36,621 bases of DNA from an archaeon (GTDB lineage Archaea; Nanobdellota; Nanobdellia; Woesearchaeales; GW2011-AR9): positions 78,262 to 114,882 of the forward strand of contig JAUYKZ010000023.1 in assembly GCA_030704845.1 (NCBI GenBank), given 5' to 3'. Numbering within the stretch: the first letter of the stretch is position 1; the number at the start of each line of letters is the position of its first letter. The notes under the pieces are model-generated. The model saw only the letters and a program-made list of their open reading frames with translations, was not told the DNA's origin and ran no database searches. Positions 7,117-14,721 of the stretch are shown here, in pieces. Made by a program: the position numbers and the translations under genes.

Positions 7117-7521
7117 ATGAACGCGAATATTGTTAAGATCAACTACACTGTTATACCGAGCGAACTGGAGATCTATCGTTTGGCCCTGTTGGGTGACGAT
7201 CTGGACACGGCCGGTCGTGCCAGGGCCATCAGCGACCTGGCACGAGGTTTCCAGAGCGAACTTCTGGAACTCTGGGATCGCTTCCCTGATGCTGCATTCG
7301 TCGCGGTACGATACGACAAGCGCCTAGCCGCCTTGGGACCCGATGAGGAGTCGGTGATCGGTGCGCTCGCGCGTCGCTGCGGAGACGTCTGGGTCGACTA
7401 CATCGATCATCGTCTACCAGCGGTTTACGCCCCTGACTTCCTCGTCACCGCGGACGACATCAGAGAGAGTCACGAGGCGCTGAAGGAGTCGGACGCCGGC
7501 AAGACGATTCGGCTCTTCTAG
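7117..7521 (+). CDS. Unknown protein paired with a RelE/ParE-like toxin
   Basis: A 134-residue acidic protein. The ATG at 7117 is chosen because GGAGGTGG lies 8 nt upstream. No family recognised. Its C-terminus (about 110-134, TADDIRESHEALKESDAGKTIRLF) is a short helical, charged tail of the kind antitoxins use to wrap their toxin. The next gene starts 2 nt after its stop and resembles the RelE/ParE fold, so by position this is the likely antitoxin or immunity partner. It lacks an obvious DNA-binding domain, and at 134 residues it is longer than most RelB/ParD antitoxins. Confidence 0.55.
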   Translation: MNANIVKINYTVIPSELEIYRLALLGDDLDTAGRARAISDLARGFQSELLELWDRFPDAAFVAVRYDKRLAALGPDEESVIGALARRCGDVWVDYIDHRLPAVYAPDFLVTADDIRESHEALKESDAGKTIRLF

Positions 7522-7523
7522 CT

Positions 7524-7760
7524 GTGTGGCGCCTCGAGATTCGTCAGCGCGCAGGTGACGTGCTCCGCGCATTAGGACCCTCTGCCCGTAACCGGGTATG
7601 GATTCTGGCTGTTGATCCTTTGTCAGGCCTGAATGGTGGCACGAACCTTGGTCGCATCAGAATCGGCGGGTTCTTCTTCGCGCGCTATGTGGTCGACAGG
7701 AACACGAGACGAGTGATCATCTACAGAATCGAATACCTGTCGCAGATCTCAGCTCGCTGA
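7524..7760 (+). CDS. RelE/ParE-like toxin candidate
   Basis: A 78-residue basic protein starting with GTG two nt after the preceding stop. The pattern WRLEIRQRAGDVLRAL, then RNRVWILAVDPL, then GRIRIGGFFFARYVVD and VIIYRIEYLSQ follows the RelE/ParE secondary-structure order: a strand, two helices, then strands with the conserved basic residues and a final strand. The match is by eye and moderate. In this family the product is an mRNA interferase or gyrase poison. Toxin-antitoxin pairs often stabilise integrated elements, which fits the location next to the integrase. Confidence 0.5.
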   Translation: MWRLEIRQRAGDVLRALGPSARNRVWILAVDPLSGLNGGTNLGRIRIGGFFFARYVVDRNTRRVIIYRIEYLSQISAR

Positions 7761-7819
7761 CGAAGTAGTCGCCCGCAGGCAGGGACATAGGACGACGTTG
7801 CGGTGATTGTCGCTCGGAC

Positions 7820-8995
7820 TCACAATCTCTGATTCTGCCTCGCCACTTCCTTCGCCAGCTGCTGCAGTAGTCCCTTGTCCCTCTTCAACAAGTCAGATAA
7901 GCCACGGTCGTCGATTTCGCCAAGGCGCAATGTTTCGTTTTCCTGTTTGAGACGTTGCAGTTCATCTCGCATCTCCTTCTGCTCGTCACGAGCTTGCACC
8001 AGTTCGTCCTGGCGAATTCTCCTCATGGTCTCCTCGGAGACTACGCCGGTTCTATCAATGTAGCGGTCCGGCATATCGGAGCTCATCGTCCAGCCCATCC
8101 ACTTGCAGAGCTCGTAGCGGCCAACGCCCTTCGATGCCAGCCAAGTGGCACAACTGTGCCGAAGAACATGGGGAGAAATGCGACGGCCGATGATCTTCTT
8201 CGAGTACTTCGCAACCACGTTGAGCATGGTGCTGTATTTCATGACGAAGAGTGGCGTGTCCTGCTCGTAACGACCGGGATGTTGAGAAAGCCACTCACGC
8301 AGGTACTTCGCGGCTCGGTAGACGACAATCGTCCGCGGATAGGTCTTGCTCACCTCGATACGGACGCTGAAGTAGTTTCCGCGGTCTTCGAGATTTCTCA
8401 GCCTGATGTTCAACATCTCTTCTGCTCTTGCGCCAGTTTCGAAGAGCATCGCGAAGAGCGCCTTCGTCCGAACAGTGGGCGAGAAGTCGACTAGCCGTTC
8501 GACCTCTTGGAGCGAAATCGCCGGGATCTCGACGTCCTCGACATTGGTGTCGATCCACTTGACGATGGCTGGGTATTCTTCGTTGTTACCAAGTAACCAT
8601 TTATAGAATTTCTTGAGAGTGACCTTGAAGTCGTGGAGCGACCAGCTTCGATACTTGCGGAGACGTACATTGCCCCACTTGTCCGGGTAGTAGAGCTGGT
8701 TCGCTTCAATGCGCCTGATGAGACTCTCCATCTGGTCCTGGGTCGCGGTCTCGAAGTCCGCGCCGAGCCAGTGGGCAAGCTGTTTCAGTGTCTGAACGTA
8801 CTTCAGAACTCGCCCATTCGAGATCTTTTTCTTTGCTCTCTTGAGAACTGTCTTGCCAATCAGGCAATCGTTGGCAAACCGCTTGATCAACTCGACGCTT
8901 CGCGCCGGGATGCCCAACTCGTTGCGCTGCAGACAGTCCAGCGCCCACTCGAGACTTCTGCCAGTTTCGTGTACATCAATCTTGTCATCTCCCAT
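7820..8995 (-). CDS. Archaeal-type tyrosine recombinase (integrase) with coiled-coil tail
   Basis: A 391-residue protein that catalyses site-specific recombination. Residues about 35-140 form a SAM-like core-binding domain. The catalytic residues are visible: Arg190 (TGARAEEM), Lys217, HVLRH (His276, Arg279), Trp302 (GWTM) and Tyr312 (MPDRYID). The GW..SSDMPDRY signature is typical of archaeal viral and plasmid integrases. An added C-terminal coiled coil (about 335-391) is unusual. The gene begins 83 nt from the 3' end of tRNA-Glu and has the same orientation, so the tRNA 3' end is the likely attachment site. The upstream neighbour pair looks like a toxin-antitoxin module. Confidence 0.9.
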   Translation of the reverse strand: MGDDKIDVHETGRSLEWALDCLQRNELGIPARSVELIKRFANDCLIGKTVLKRAKKKISNGRVLKYVQTLKQLAHWLGADFETATQDQMESLIRRIEANQLYYPDKWGNVRLRKYRSWSLHDFKVTLKKFYKWLLGNNEEYPAIVKWIDTNVEDVEIPAISLQEVERLVDFSPTVRTKALFAMLFETGARAEEMLNIRLRNLEDRGNYFSVRIEVSKTYPRTIVVYRAAKYLREWLSQHPGRYEQDTPLFVMKYSTMLNVVAKYSKKIIGRRISPHVLRHSCATWLASKGVGRYELCKWMGWTMSSDMPDRYIDRTGVVSEETMRRIRQDELVQARDEQKEMRDELQRLKQENETLRLGEIDDRGLSDLLKRDKGLLQQLAKEVARQNQRL

Positions 8996-9077
8996 AGTTC
9001 AACCTCCGCACTGGAGCACATAAAGGTTGAGCCGGTCAGGAAGCTCGATTCAATGTTGTCACTTTGGAGTGAAAGGC

Positions 9078-9189
9078 TGCCCCCGCCGGGATTTGAACCC
9101 GAGTCACTGCCTCTCTTCAAAAGAAGAGCTTAGAAGCTTGCTTCTTGCGTGAAAGGGCAGTATGATAGTCCGGACTACACCACAGGGGC
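9078..9189 (-). tRNA. tRNA-Glu(UUC) with a 37-nt intron; integration target
   Basis: Seven acceptor pairs form between GCCCCTG and CGGGGGC (one T-G), with discriminator A at 9078 and no encoded CCA. The anticodon stem CTGCC/GGCAG encloses a loop with TTC at 34-36. A 37-nt intron sits between positions 37 and 38, the standard archaeal site; removing it leaves 75 nt. The T arm has GTTCAAATC. The 3' end marks the sharp change from GC-rich to AT-rich DNA, and an integrase gene lies immediately beyond it. Confidence 0.9.
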
Positions 9190-9230
9190 ATTAACCACCT
9201 AGAAATATAGCCCTTTAAAAACTTTTCCAC

Positions 9231-9415
9231 TTATACTAAAAAGAATTGGGTTTCAAACCTAATTCTTTTGGTATATACTCAACGCTAAATGAAATTTGGA
9301 ACTTAATTCATTTAGCGTTTGTATATACCAACGAAAAGTTCACAAAAATACTTTTCGTTCAGTATATACCAAAATCCATAGATTTCTGTTTGAAATCTCT
9401 GGATTTTGAGTATAC
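9231..9415. repeat. Array of four unique hairpins separated by GTATATAC
   Basis: Units of GTATATAC occur at 9271, 9321 and 9362, with shortened versions at 9231 (TTATAC) and 9410 (GTATAC). Between them lie four different inverted repeats: 9239-9252/9256-9269 (14 bp, one G/T), 9281-9293/9307-9319 (13 bp perfect), 9330-9339/9350-9359 (10 bp perfect) and 9371-9386/9392-9407 (16 bp, one mismatch). The stems share no sequence with one another. Because GTATATAC is self-complementary, neighbouring units can extend each stem. The array fills the 268-nt gap between tRNA-Glu and the 9458 gene; no gene is visible in it. Confidence 0.85.
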
Positions 9416-9457
9416 TATGGAGAAAACCTTATAAAACAACTTCCCTACTGGAATTCA

Positions 9458-9811
9458 ATGTCGGAAAGACCAATTCTAGGATTGATAGAATCAGTTACAA
9501 TATTAAGCGATAATTCTAAACAGAAATTACTTGCCCGGATAGATACGGGAGCTACGTCATCTTCGATTGACAAAGAATTAGCTGAAAAGCTTAGTCTTGG
9601 TCCAGGACATCGTTTAACTACTATTCGCTCCGCTACAGGTACTGAAAAAAGAGAAATTGTTAAAATTAAAGTTTTATTGAATGGAAAAGTTATTGAAGGC
9701 GAGTTCAGTATAGCAGATAGAGCTCACATGACATATTCAGTTTTAATCGGCCAGAATGTTTTGAAAAAAGGTCAATTTCTGATTGATCCATTGAAAAAGA
9801 GAAAAGAATGA
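9458..9811 (+). CDS. RimK-associated aspartyl-protease-like protein (PF05618 type)
   Basis: A 117-residue protein with a retropepsin-like pattern: LARIDTGATSSSID near residues 25-38, the D-T/S-G motif, and a later ILxxF-like strand (YSVLIGQNVL). Proteins of this type are annotated as RimK-associated putative ATP-dependent zinc proteases and usually lie beside ATP-grasp glutamate ligases, as here: the next gene overlaps by 4 nt (ATGA). Its actual activity is poorly known; a single DTG motif would need dimerisation to form an aspartyl protease site. A TATA-like box (CTTATAAAA) lies about 26 nt upstream of the ATG. Confidence 0.75.
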   Translation: MSERPILGLIESVTILSDNSKQKLLARIDTGATSSSIDKELAEKLSLGPGHRLTTIRSATGTEKREIVKIKVLLNGKVIEGEFSIADRAHMTYSVLIGQNVLKKGQFLIDPLKKRKE

Positions 9812-10890
9812 AAGCAGCAATTATTTCCTTAGGCAGTGTAAGTTCTCAGATGACAGCGGAAGCTATGAGGAAATATTTCGATTCCGTTGACATGATTCAA
9901 TTGCGTGACGTTGAAGTTAACTTTGGCAAAAATGGGGGAGTTTTTTATCGGGGAGAAGAGTTAGGATATTATGATTGTGTCCTTGTTAAAGGTTCATTCA
10001 GGTATGCTTATCTATTAAGATCAATCGCATCATTATTAGAAAAAAAAATACCTTACATGCCATTACCAGGAGAATCGTTTACACTTGCTCACAATAAACT
10101 TCTTACTCATCTTGTTTTACAGCAACATAACATTCCCATGCCGAGAACGTTCATGTCACCTTCAATTGAATCAGCTAAAGAACTTCTGAAAAAAGTCGCA
10201 TATCCAATCGTGATGAAATTCCCGGAAGGAACTCAAGGAAAAGGAGTCATGTTTGCTGATTCGTTAAGTTCAGCTGCTTCACTTCTTGATGCACTTGGTG
10301 CATTGAATCAGCCGTTCATTATTCAAGAATATGTCGATACCGGTGGAACTGATATCAGGGCTTTAGTTGTTGGAGATAAGGTGGTAGCTTCAATGAGACG
10401 TAAAGCACAACGGGAAGAAAAAAGGGCTAACATTCATGCGGGTGGTTCAGGAGAACCTGCACTTTTAACAATGGAATCTGCTAGGATAGCTATCAATACG
10501 GCGAAAGCTATAGGGGCTGAAATTTGCGGAGTTGATATTCTTGAAAGTCCATTTGGTCCACAAGTTATCGAAGTGAACATATCACCAGGATTGCAAGGAA
10601 TTAATCAAGTGTGTACAATTGACATCCCGGATGCTATCGCTCGTTATTTATATCAAAGAACATTAGATATTGTTCAAAAAAATAGGGTTTCATCTGCTGC
10701 TGAAATCATGGATGAAATTTCTTTGAACCCAAGAGAATCCAAAGCAAGTCAAAAAATAATCAGTCCGTTAACATTTAGAGGCCAAAGAATAATTTTACCA
10801 GAATTTGTAACAAATCTAGCCGGGTTTAGTGATGACCGAGAATATTCTATCATAACTAAGAAAGGTAAAATTGAAATTGAAAAACTTTAA
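9808..10890 (+). CDS. RimK-family ATP-grasp glutamate ligase
   Basis: A 360-residue ATP-grasp enzyme expected to add glutamate or a similar amino acid to a carboxyl group of a peptide or cofactor. An N-terminal preATP-grasp domain (1-95) is followed by MPRTFMSPS, YPIVMKFPEGTQGKGV (ATP-binding loop), IQEYV, DIRALVVGDKVVASMRR, then GVDILES and EVNISPGLQGI (metal and ATP ligands). Residues about 315-360 form an extra C-terminal piece (FRGQRIILPEF...SIITKKGKIEI) with the look of a small beta AbrB-like or swapped-hairpin domain. It overlaps the protease-like gene by ATGA. The substrate cannot be read from sequence; the family includes RimK, LysX, MptN and CofF. Confidence 0.85.
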   Translation: MKAAIISLGSVSSQMTAEAMRKYFDSVDMIQLRDVEVNFGKNGGVFYRGEELGYYDCVLVKGSFRYAYLLRSIASLLEKKIPYMPLPGESFTLAHNKLLTHLVLQQHNIPMPRTFMSPSIESAKELLKKVAYPIVMKFPEGTQGKGVMFADSLSSAASLLDALGALNQPFIIQEYVDTGGTDIRALVVGDKVVASMRRKAQREEKRANIHAGGSGEPALLTMESARIAINTAKAIGAEICGVDILESPFGPQVIEVNISPGLQGINQVCTIDIPDAIARYLYQRTLDIVQKNRVSSAAEIMDEISLNPRESKASQKIISPLTFRGQRIILPEFVTNLAGFSDDREYSIITKKGKIEIEKL

Positions 10891-11219
10891 ACGGTTTTCT
10901 TTTTAGCAGATTTTTTCTTAACAACATTTTTTTCTTCAAGGAGTGATCTCTCTTCTTCATCTTCAATGATTTCAACTCTTAAAGATTCTTTTCTTTGTTG
11001 CTTTGTTTTAGGCCTAGCTAAAATTAGGTAAACAATTGGTAATATTCCTACCGTATTTACAATTAATATAATGATAAACCAACCAAGTTGCTTATTTCTC
11101 GCGGAATGCCATAACGCGAATCCTTTCCAGATAGCTTCCCAAATTGCAAGTAATAAAATTAATGTTACAAAGAGTGTTGTTCTTTCATACAATCCGTTTA
11201 AAAAAAGTGCTGGATCCAT
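10887..11219 (-). CDS. DUF5652 small membrane protein
   Basis: A 110-residue protein with two membrane segments (about 15-37 and 46-67) and a charged, Lys/Glu-rich cytoplasmic tail. The stretch LWHSARNKQLGWFIIILIVNTVGILPIVYL matches the DUF5652 pattern (LW.AA....WF..LL..NT.GILPI.YL), common in DPANN archaea and candidate phyla bacteria. Function unknown. It converges with rimK, overlapping it by 4 nt. Confidence 0.8.
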   Translation of the reverse strand: MDPALFLNGLYERTTLFVTLILLLAIWEAIWKGFALWHSARNKQLGWFIIILIVNTVGILPIVYLILARPKTKQQRKESLRVEIIEDEEERSLLEEKNVVKKKSAKKKTV

Positions 11220-11298
11220 TATTCTTTGGGATAATCTGGTGTTTATATGTTTTGTGGAAATCCAAAAACTATATAACCACTAAAATAATTCTGACTAT

Positions 11299-11790
11299 AT
11301 GGTAAAAAAAAGTGGTGTTGTAAATAATTTACTTGGCGTGTTACGTATTTTAATGGGCTGGATATTTCTCTGGCCATTCTTAGACAAGTTGTTTGGTCTA
11401 GGATTTTCAACGGCTTCTGATAAATCATGGTTAATGGGAACTTCTCCAACAACCGGTTTTTTACAATTTGCTGCTAAAGGGCCTTTTGCTGGGCTTTATC
11501 ATGCATTAGTTGGAAATGTTATCATTGATTGGTTATTTATGGCCGGTTTATTATTAATTGGACTTGCTTTAATTTTAGGAATCGGTGTGAGAATTGCTTC
11601 TTATAGTGGAGCACTTCTTTTATTATTAATGTGGACAGCCACTCTTCCGCCTGAACATAATCCGTTCTTAGATGAACATATCATTTATGGTTTACTTTTA
11701 TTATCACTAGCTAACCTTAAATCTGGAATGTATCTTGGATTTGGTAAACAATGGAATAAATTAACTAAAAAGAATAGGTGGTTAGAATGA
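11299..11790 (+). CDS. DoxX-family membrane protein
   Basis: A 163-residue protein with four hydrophobic segments (about 10-30, 70-100 as two, 105-120, 128-145). The N-terminal LRILMGWIFLWPFLDKLFGLG and the loop with WTATLPPEHNPFLDEHIIY match the DoxX/thiosulfate:quinone oxidoreductase large-subunit family. Members take part in membrane redox reactions or act as unknown membrane components. Its stop overlaps the start of the next gene (ATGA), so the two are co-transcribed with the oxidoreductase. Confidence 0.8.
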   Translation: MVKKSGVVNNLLGVLRILMGWIFLWPFLDKLFGLGFSTASDKSWLMGTSPTTGFLQFAAKGPFAGLYHALVGNVIIDWLFMAGLLLIGLALILGIGVRIASYSGALLLLLMWTATLPPEHNPFLDEHIIYGLLLLSLANLKSGMYLGFGKQWNKLTKKNRWLE

Positions 11791-12530
11791 ATTTACAAGG
11801 AAAAGTTGCTATCGTAACGGGATCTCGTAGAGGTATCGGAAAAGCTATCGCTATAGAAATGGCTCGGGAAGGCGCAGATATCGTTATTAGTGATATCTCA
11901 TTAGATGAATGTAATGATGTTTGTAACGAAATTAAAACTCTTGGCAGACGCTCTTTAGCTGTAAAATGTGATGTAAGTAAACGGAAGGATGTTGAGAACT
12001 TATTTAAGCAAGCTAAGAAAAAATTTGGCACGGTAGATATTTTAGTAAATAATGCTGGAATTTATCGAGTTATCCCACTTACAAAAATGACTGAGAAAGA
12101 GTGGGATTTAGTTATTGATGTAAATCTAAAAAGTGTTTTTCTATGTACTCAATCATTTGTTAAACAACTTGGCAAGAAAAAAGGAAGCGTGGTAAGCATT
12201 GCTTCAATTGCTGGAGAAGTTGGTTTTGCTAACAGTTCTGCGTATTGCGCATCTAAAGCCGGAATTATCACGTTAACTAAAGAGTTAGCAATGGAACTAT
12301 CTCCTAATATCAGAGTAAATGCGGTAGGTCCGGGACCAATAAGAACACCAATGACAAAGTTTATCGAGAAAGATAAAAAAGCATTGAAAGGAATTGTTGC
12401 AGCTATACCGTTAGGAAGAATGGGTGAGCCCGAAGAAATTGCAAAAGCTGTTGTTTTCCTAGCAAGTGATAATGCAAGTTACGTTACTGGTCAGACATTA
12501 TTTGTTGATGGCGGTTGGGTAAGTCAGTAA
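11787..12530 (+). CDS. Short-chain dehydrogenase/reductase (FabG-like)
   Basis: A 247-residue classical SDR. The cofactor site TGSRRGIG is at 11-18, NNAG at 88-91, and the catalytic Ser140, Tyr153 and Lys157 (YCASK) are present; the C-terminus ends in the usual SYVTGQTLFVDGGW. It most resembles 3-oxoacyl-ACP reductase, but in DPANN archaea without a fatty acid pathway the substrate is uncertain. The ATG at 11787 overlaps the DoxX stop, giving a clean 4-nt overlap; a GTG 9 nt earlier is less likely. It is the second gene of a two-gene operon. Confidence 0.9.
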   Translation: MNLQGKVAIVTGSRRGIGKAIAIEMAREGADIVISDISLDECNDVCNEIKTLGRRSLAVKCDVSKRKDVENLFKQAKKKFGTVDILVNNAGIYRVIPLTKMTEKEWDLVIDVNLKSVFLCTQSFVKQLGKKKGSVVSIASIAGEVGFANSSAYCASKAGIITLTKELAMELSPNIRVNAVGPGPIRTPMTKFIEKDKKALKGIVAAIPLGRMGEPEEIAKAVVFLASDNASYVTGQTLFVDGGWVSQ

Positions 12531-12537
12531 GAAATTT

Positions 12538-13209
12538 TTATTCGTCAGCACCAATAAAACTTAAAGAGCCGTATGCATAATTTTGTAATTTAGTTCTTAG
12601 TTTTTTCATTGTTCTTATTGGAAAAATAACAGATTCAACTAACGTTTCAAGTTTTCCTTTCTCATCTTTTTTTATTTCAACTTTTTCAGATGCAGATACG
12701 GCTTCATAATTTTTAATATCTTTTTTTCTCCTTTCTAGTTCTTTAGGAGTATCTACATAAACTTTTCTTGTTCCAACAAGTTTATCAATTAAACAGCTTG
12801 TAATTCCCCAATTTTTATCTTGATCTGGGCCCATGTGATGATCATAATGCCACGGTAAATTTTCTCTTGCCCATTCCGGATCTAAATGAGCTTTTTTATG
12901 TTTGTTATAATAATCAATAGTTCTGTAAAGAACTGTTCCTGTAAAAAAAGGAGCTATAGGTAATAATGGTAAATGACTTGCAGCTAGTATAACTAGTCCT
13001 GCGACTTCAGTTCTTTGCGGTCCAGGTGCAAGAACAGAATTCTCGTAACAAAAATCATATCCCCCAGATTTTCTAGAATTACGATGATGATTATGCCAAT
13101 GAAAATCCCAGAAACTATCTTTTGTTCTTCCCAAACCATGAAGAATGTGTTTATGAATTAACCATTCTGCTGCGTCTGCGTAAAGTAATCCAATTGGAAT
13201 TCCAATCAT
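12538..13209 (-). CDS. Fatty acid hydroxylase / sterol desaturase-like protein
   Basis: A 223-residue protein with the His clusters of the membrane di-iron hydroxylase superfamily: HKHILH near 19-24, HWHNHH at about 37-42, a single H in KKAHLDPEW and HYDHH near 123-127. These would bind two irons and use O2 to hydroxylate or desaturate a lipid. Only one or two weak membrane segments are visible (1-15 and about 70-95), fewer than in typical members. The C-terminal 60 residues are charged and unlike the family. Substrate unknown; archaeal isoprenoid or carotenoid-like lipids are possible. Confidence 0.7.
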   Translation of the reverse strand: MIGIPIGLLYADAAEWLIHKHILHGLGRTKDSFWDFHWHNHHRNSRKSGGYDFCYENSVLAPGPQRTEVAGLVILAASHLPLLPIAPFFTGTVLYRTIDYYNKHKKAHLDPEWARENLPWHYDHHMGPDQDKNWGITSCLIDKLVGTRKVYVDTPKELERRKKDIKNYEAVSASEKVEIKKDEKGKLETLVESVIFPIRTMKKLRTKLQNYAYGSLSFIGADE

Positions 13210-13256
13210 ATCTATCTGATATTAGAAATAGTTTATATAATTTCTGGAATAAGATG

Positions 13257-13457
13257 TTAATTGATAACATTACCTACAATATACCCGACAAGTAATTCGC
13301 CAATTCCCGTTCCAAACATGACTACTCCTTCTTCAATTGCTTTATGAATATGTTTACCTTCCCTAGCTGTAAGATAATTGACATGTATTCCTTCAAGAAT
13401 TAAAGCTAGAGAAACATAATTAAAACTTCTTGGATTAATATCTAACCCATATTTCAT
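13257..13457 (-). CDS. Small membrane protein, paralogue of next gene; start uncertain
   Basis: From the ATG at 13457 there are 66 residues with a C-terminal membrane segment (VVMFGTGIGELLVGYIVGNVI). It is a paralogue of the product of 13529-13831: both end in a Gly-rich segment with GELLxGY or AELLAGYMVG, and both have a preceding helix with an EG motif. The homology seems to begin earlier than the ATG: the frame is open back to 13532 and encodes a matching N-terminal segment (LYHTGNLAAGTALG). The only candidate start there is an ATA that overlaps the previous stop as ATAA. Function unknown. Confidence 0.6.
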   Translation of the reverse strand: MKYGLDINPRSFNYVSLALILEGIHVNYLTAREGKHIHKAIEEGVVMFGTGIGELLVGYIVGNVIN

Positions 13458-13528
13458 TCCTAACGCTGTTCCAGCAGCAAGATTTCCGGTATGATAAAGT
13501 GTTTTAAAGAATGGTGATAATTTTATTT

Positions 13529-13831
13529 TTATCCAATATTTGTTCTCATAACAATTCCAACCATGTAACCTGCTAAAAGTTCTGCTCCAGCAAAATTTGC
13601 CGAAATAAAACCATCTAAACCGCCGTCTCTTTGTTCTTCTCGATTTACTAATGCCGCAATGCCAACGCCTTCGCCAGCAGCAAGTAATGCTAATCCTGTT
13701 ACATTTCTTAAATGTAGAGTGTCTTCTAATTTGATCTCAGAATAATATCCTGCAAGATATCCAACAACTAAGTTTACTGGCGTTAAAGCCATGACTACTT
13801 TTTGATATCCTTTGAGTGGTTTCGAGTTCAT
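13529..13831 (-). CDS. Small three-helix membrane protein
   Basis: A 100-residue protein with hydrophobic stretches at about 10-30, 45-62 and 76-95, rich in small residues (GLALLAAGEGVGIAAL, then ANFAGAELLAGYMVG). No family recognised. It lies 13 nt after the NAD(P)HX dehydratase gene on the same strand and directly before its paralogue at 13257. The pair probably arose by tandem duplication and may form a membrane heteromer. Confidence 0.65.
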   Translation of the reverse strand: MNSKPLKGYQKVVMALTPVNLVVGYLAGYYSEIKLEDTLHLRNVTGLALLAAGEGVGIAALVNREEQRDGGLDGFISANFAGAELLAGYMVGIVMRTNIG

Positions 13832-13844
13832 TTTAATAGTCCTC

Positions 13845-14714
13845 TTACTTTTTCTTCAATCGTTTTTCGATATCTTGAAATGAATTAAGATCGTTTAAGA
13901 TATCTGAAGCAATGAAAGAATATCCTTTTGTTTTCTTTAACAAAGCATCGCCGATTAGACCATTCACGTAAGATGCAGCAACTGCACTCTTGAACAAGTC
14001 ACCAGTTTTTGCAAGGAATCCAACTGCAAGTCCCGCTAGAACATCTCCTGTTCCGCCTTTAGTCATGCCTTGGTTACCGGTTCTATTGAACGCAATTCTA
14101 TTCCGTGAAAGAATTATATCGGTAGGTCCTTTAGCGATAAGAACATTATTATTCTGAAGGAAATATCTTAAATTTCCTTGTAATAAGTCTGCTTTTTCTT
14201 TTGCATTTGCAGTTCTTAATTTATCTAAGATGAATTCTTTATTGCTATTGATAAGCAACATTTCTAATTCATTAGCATTTGGAGTTATGATGCAATTCTG
14301 GAAATCTTTGAAAGACATTCCTTTTAATGCATCTGCGTCAACTACTTTTAATCTAGGTGATTTTTTGATAAAGTATTGGCAGAATTTGTCAGCTTTTTGA
14401 GTTATCCCGTTTCCTATAAGAACAGCTTCAAATTTTTCAGCGAATTTAACGATATCTTTAGCAAGTTTTACTGTAAATGCACCTTTAACTTTATGAGTTA
14501 TTAAGTCTGGAGAATATGCGTTTACAGCCCAAGCTACTTTTTCGGGAGCTGCTACTGTAACAAGATCGCATCCGGCTCTTAATGCACCAAGACCTGCAAG
14601 AGTCACTGCTCCTACAAATTCTTCAGAGCCACCTATAACTAAAGCATGGCCGTTTTCGCCTTTTCGAGAGCCTTTTTTTCGCTCCATCAATTTTTGAAGT
14701 TGTTTTAAGTTCAT
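13845..14714 (-). CDS. nnrD: ADP-dependent NAD(P)H-hydrate dehydratase
   Basis: A 289-residue ribokinase-like enzyme that repairs hydrated NAD(P)H, using ADP. The motifs are clear: HALVIGGSEEFVGAVTLAGLGALRAGCDLVTVA at the N-terminus, TPNANELEML in the middle, and NQGMTKGGTGDVLAGL (about 215-230) carrying the catalytic Asp. This is the C-terminal half of the bifunctional bacterial Nnr; the epimerase half is absent here, so it must be separate or missing. It follows the hypothetical gene at 14722 by 7 nt on the same strand, suggesting one operon with the membrane proteins downstream. Confidence 0.9.
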   Translation of the reverse strand: MNLKQLQKLMERKKGSRKGENGHALVIGGSEEFVGAVTLAGLGALRAGCDLVTVAAPEKVAWAVNAYSPDLITHKVKGAFTVKLAKDIVKFAEKFEAVLIGNGITQKADKFCQYFIKKSPRLKVVDADALKGMSFKDFQNCIITPNANELEMLLINSNKEFILDKLRTANAKEKADLLQGNLRYFLQNNNVLIAKGPTDIILSRNRIAFNRTGNQGMTKGGTGDVLAGLAVGFLAKTGDLFKSAVAASYVNGLIGDALLKKTKGYSFIASDILNDLNSFQDIEKRLKKK

Positions 14715-14721
14715 TTTTTAA

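Noticed and set aside
1-9080. Chimeric assembly of a bacterial contig with an archaeal one
   Set aside because: Not excluded, but an archaeal-type integrase exactly beside a tRNA 3' end, a second integrase remnant and archaeal TATA boxes on the GC-rich side fit real integration better.
9231-9415. CRISPR array
   Set aside because: The constant unit is only 8 nt and self-complementary, the intervening units are themselves palindromes, and no cas genes are in the window.
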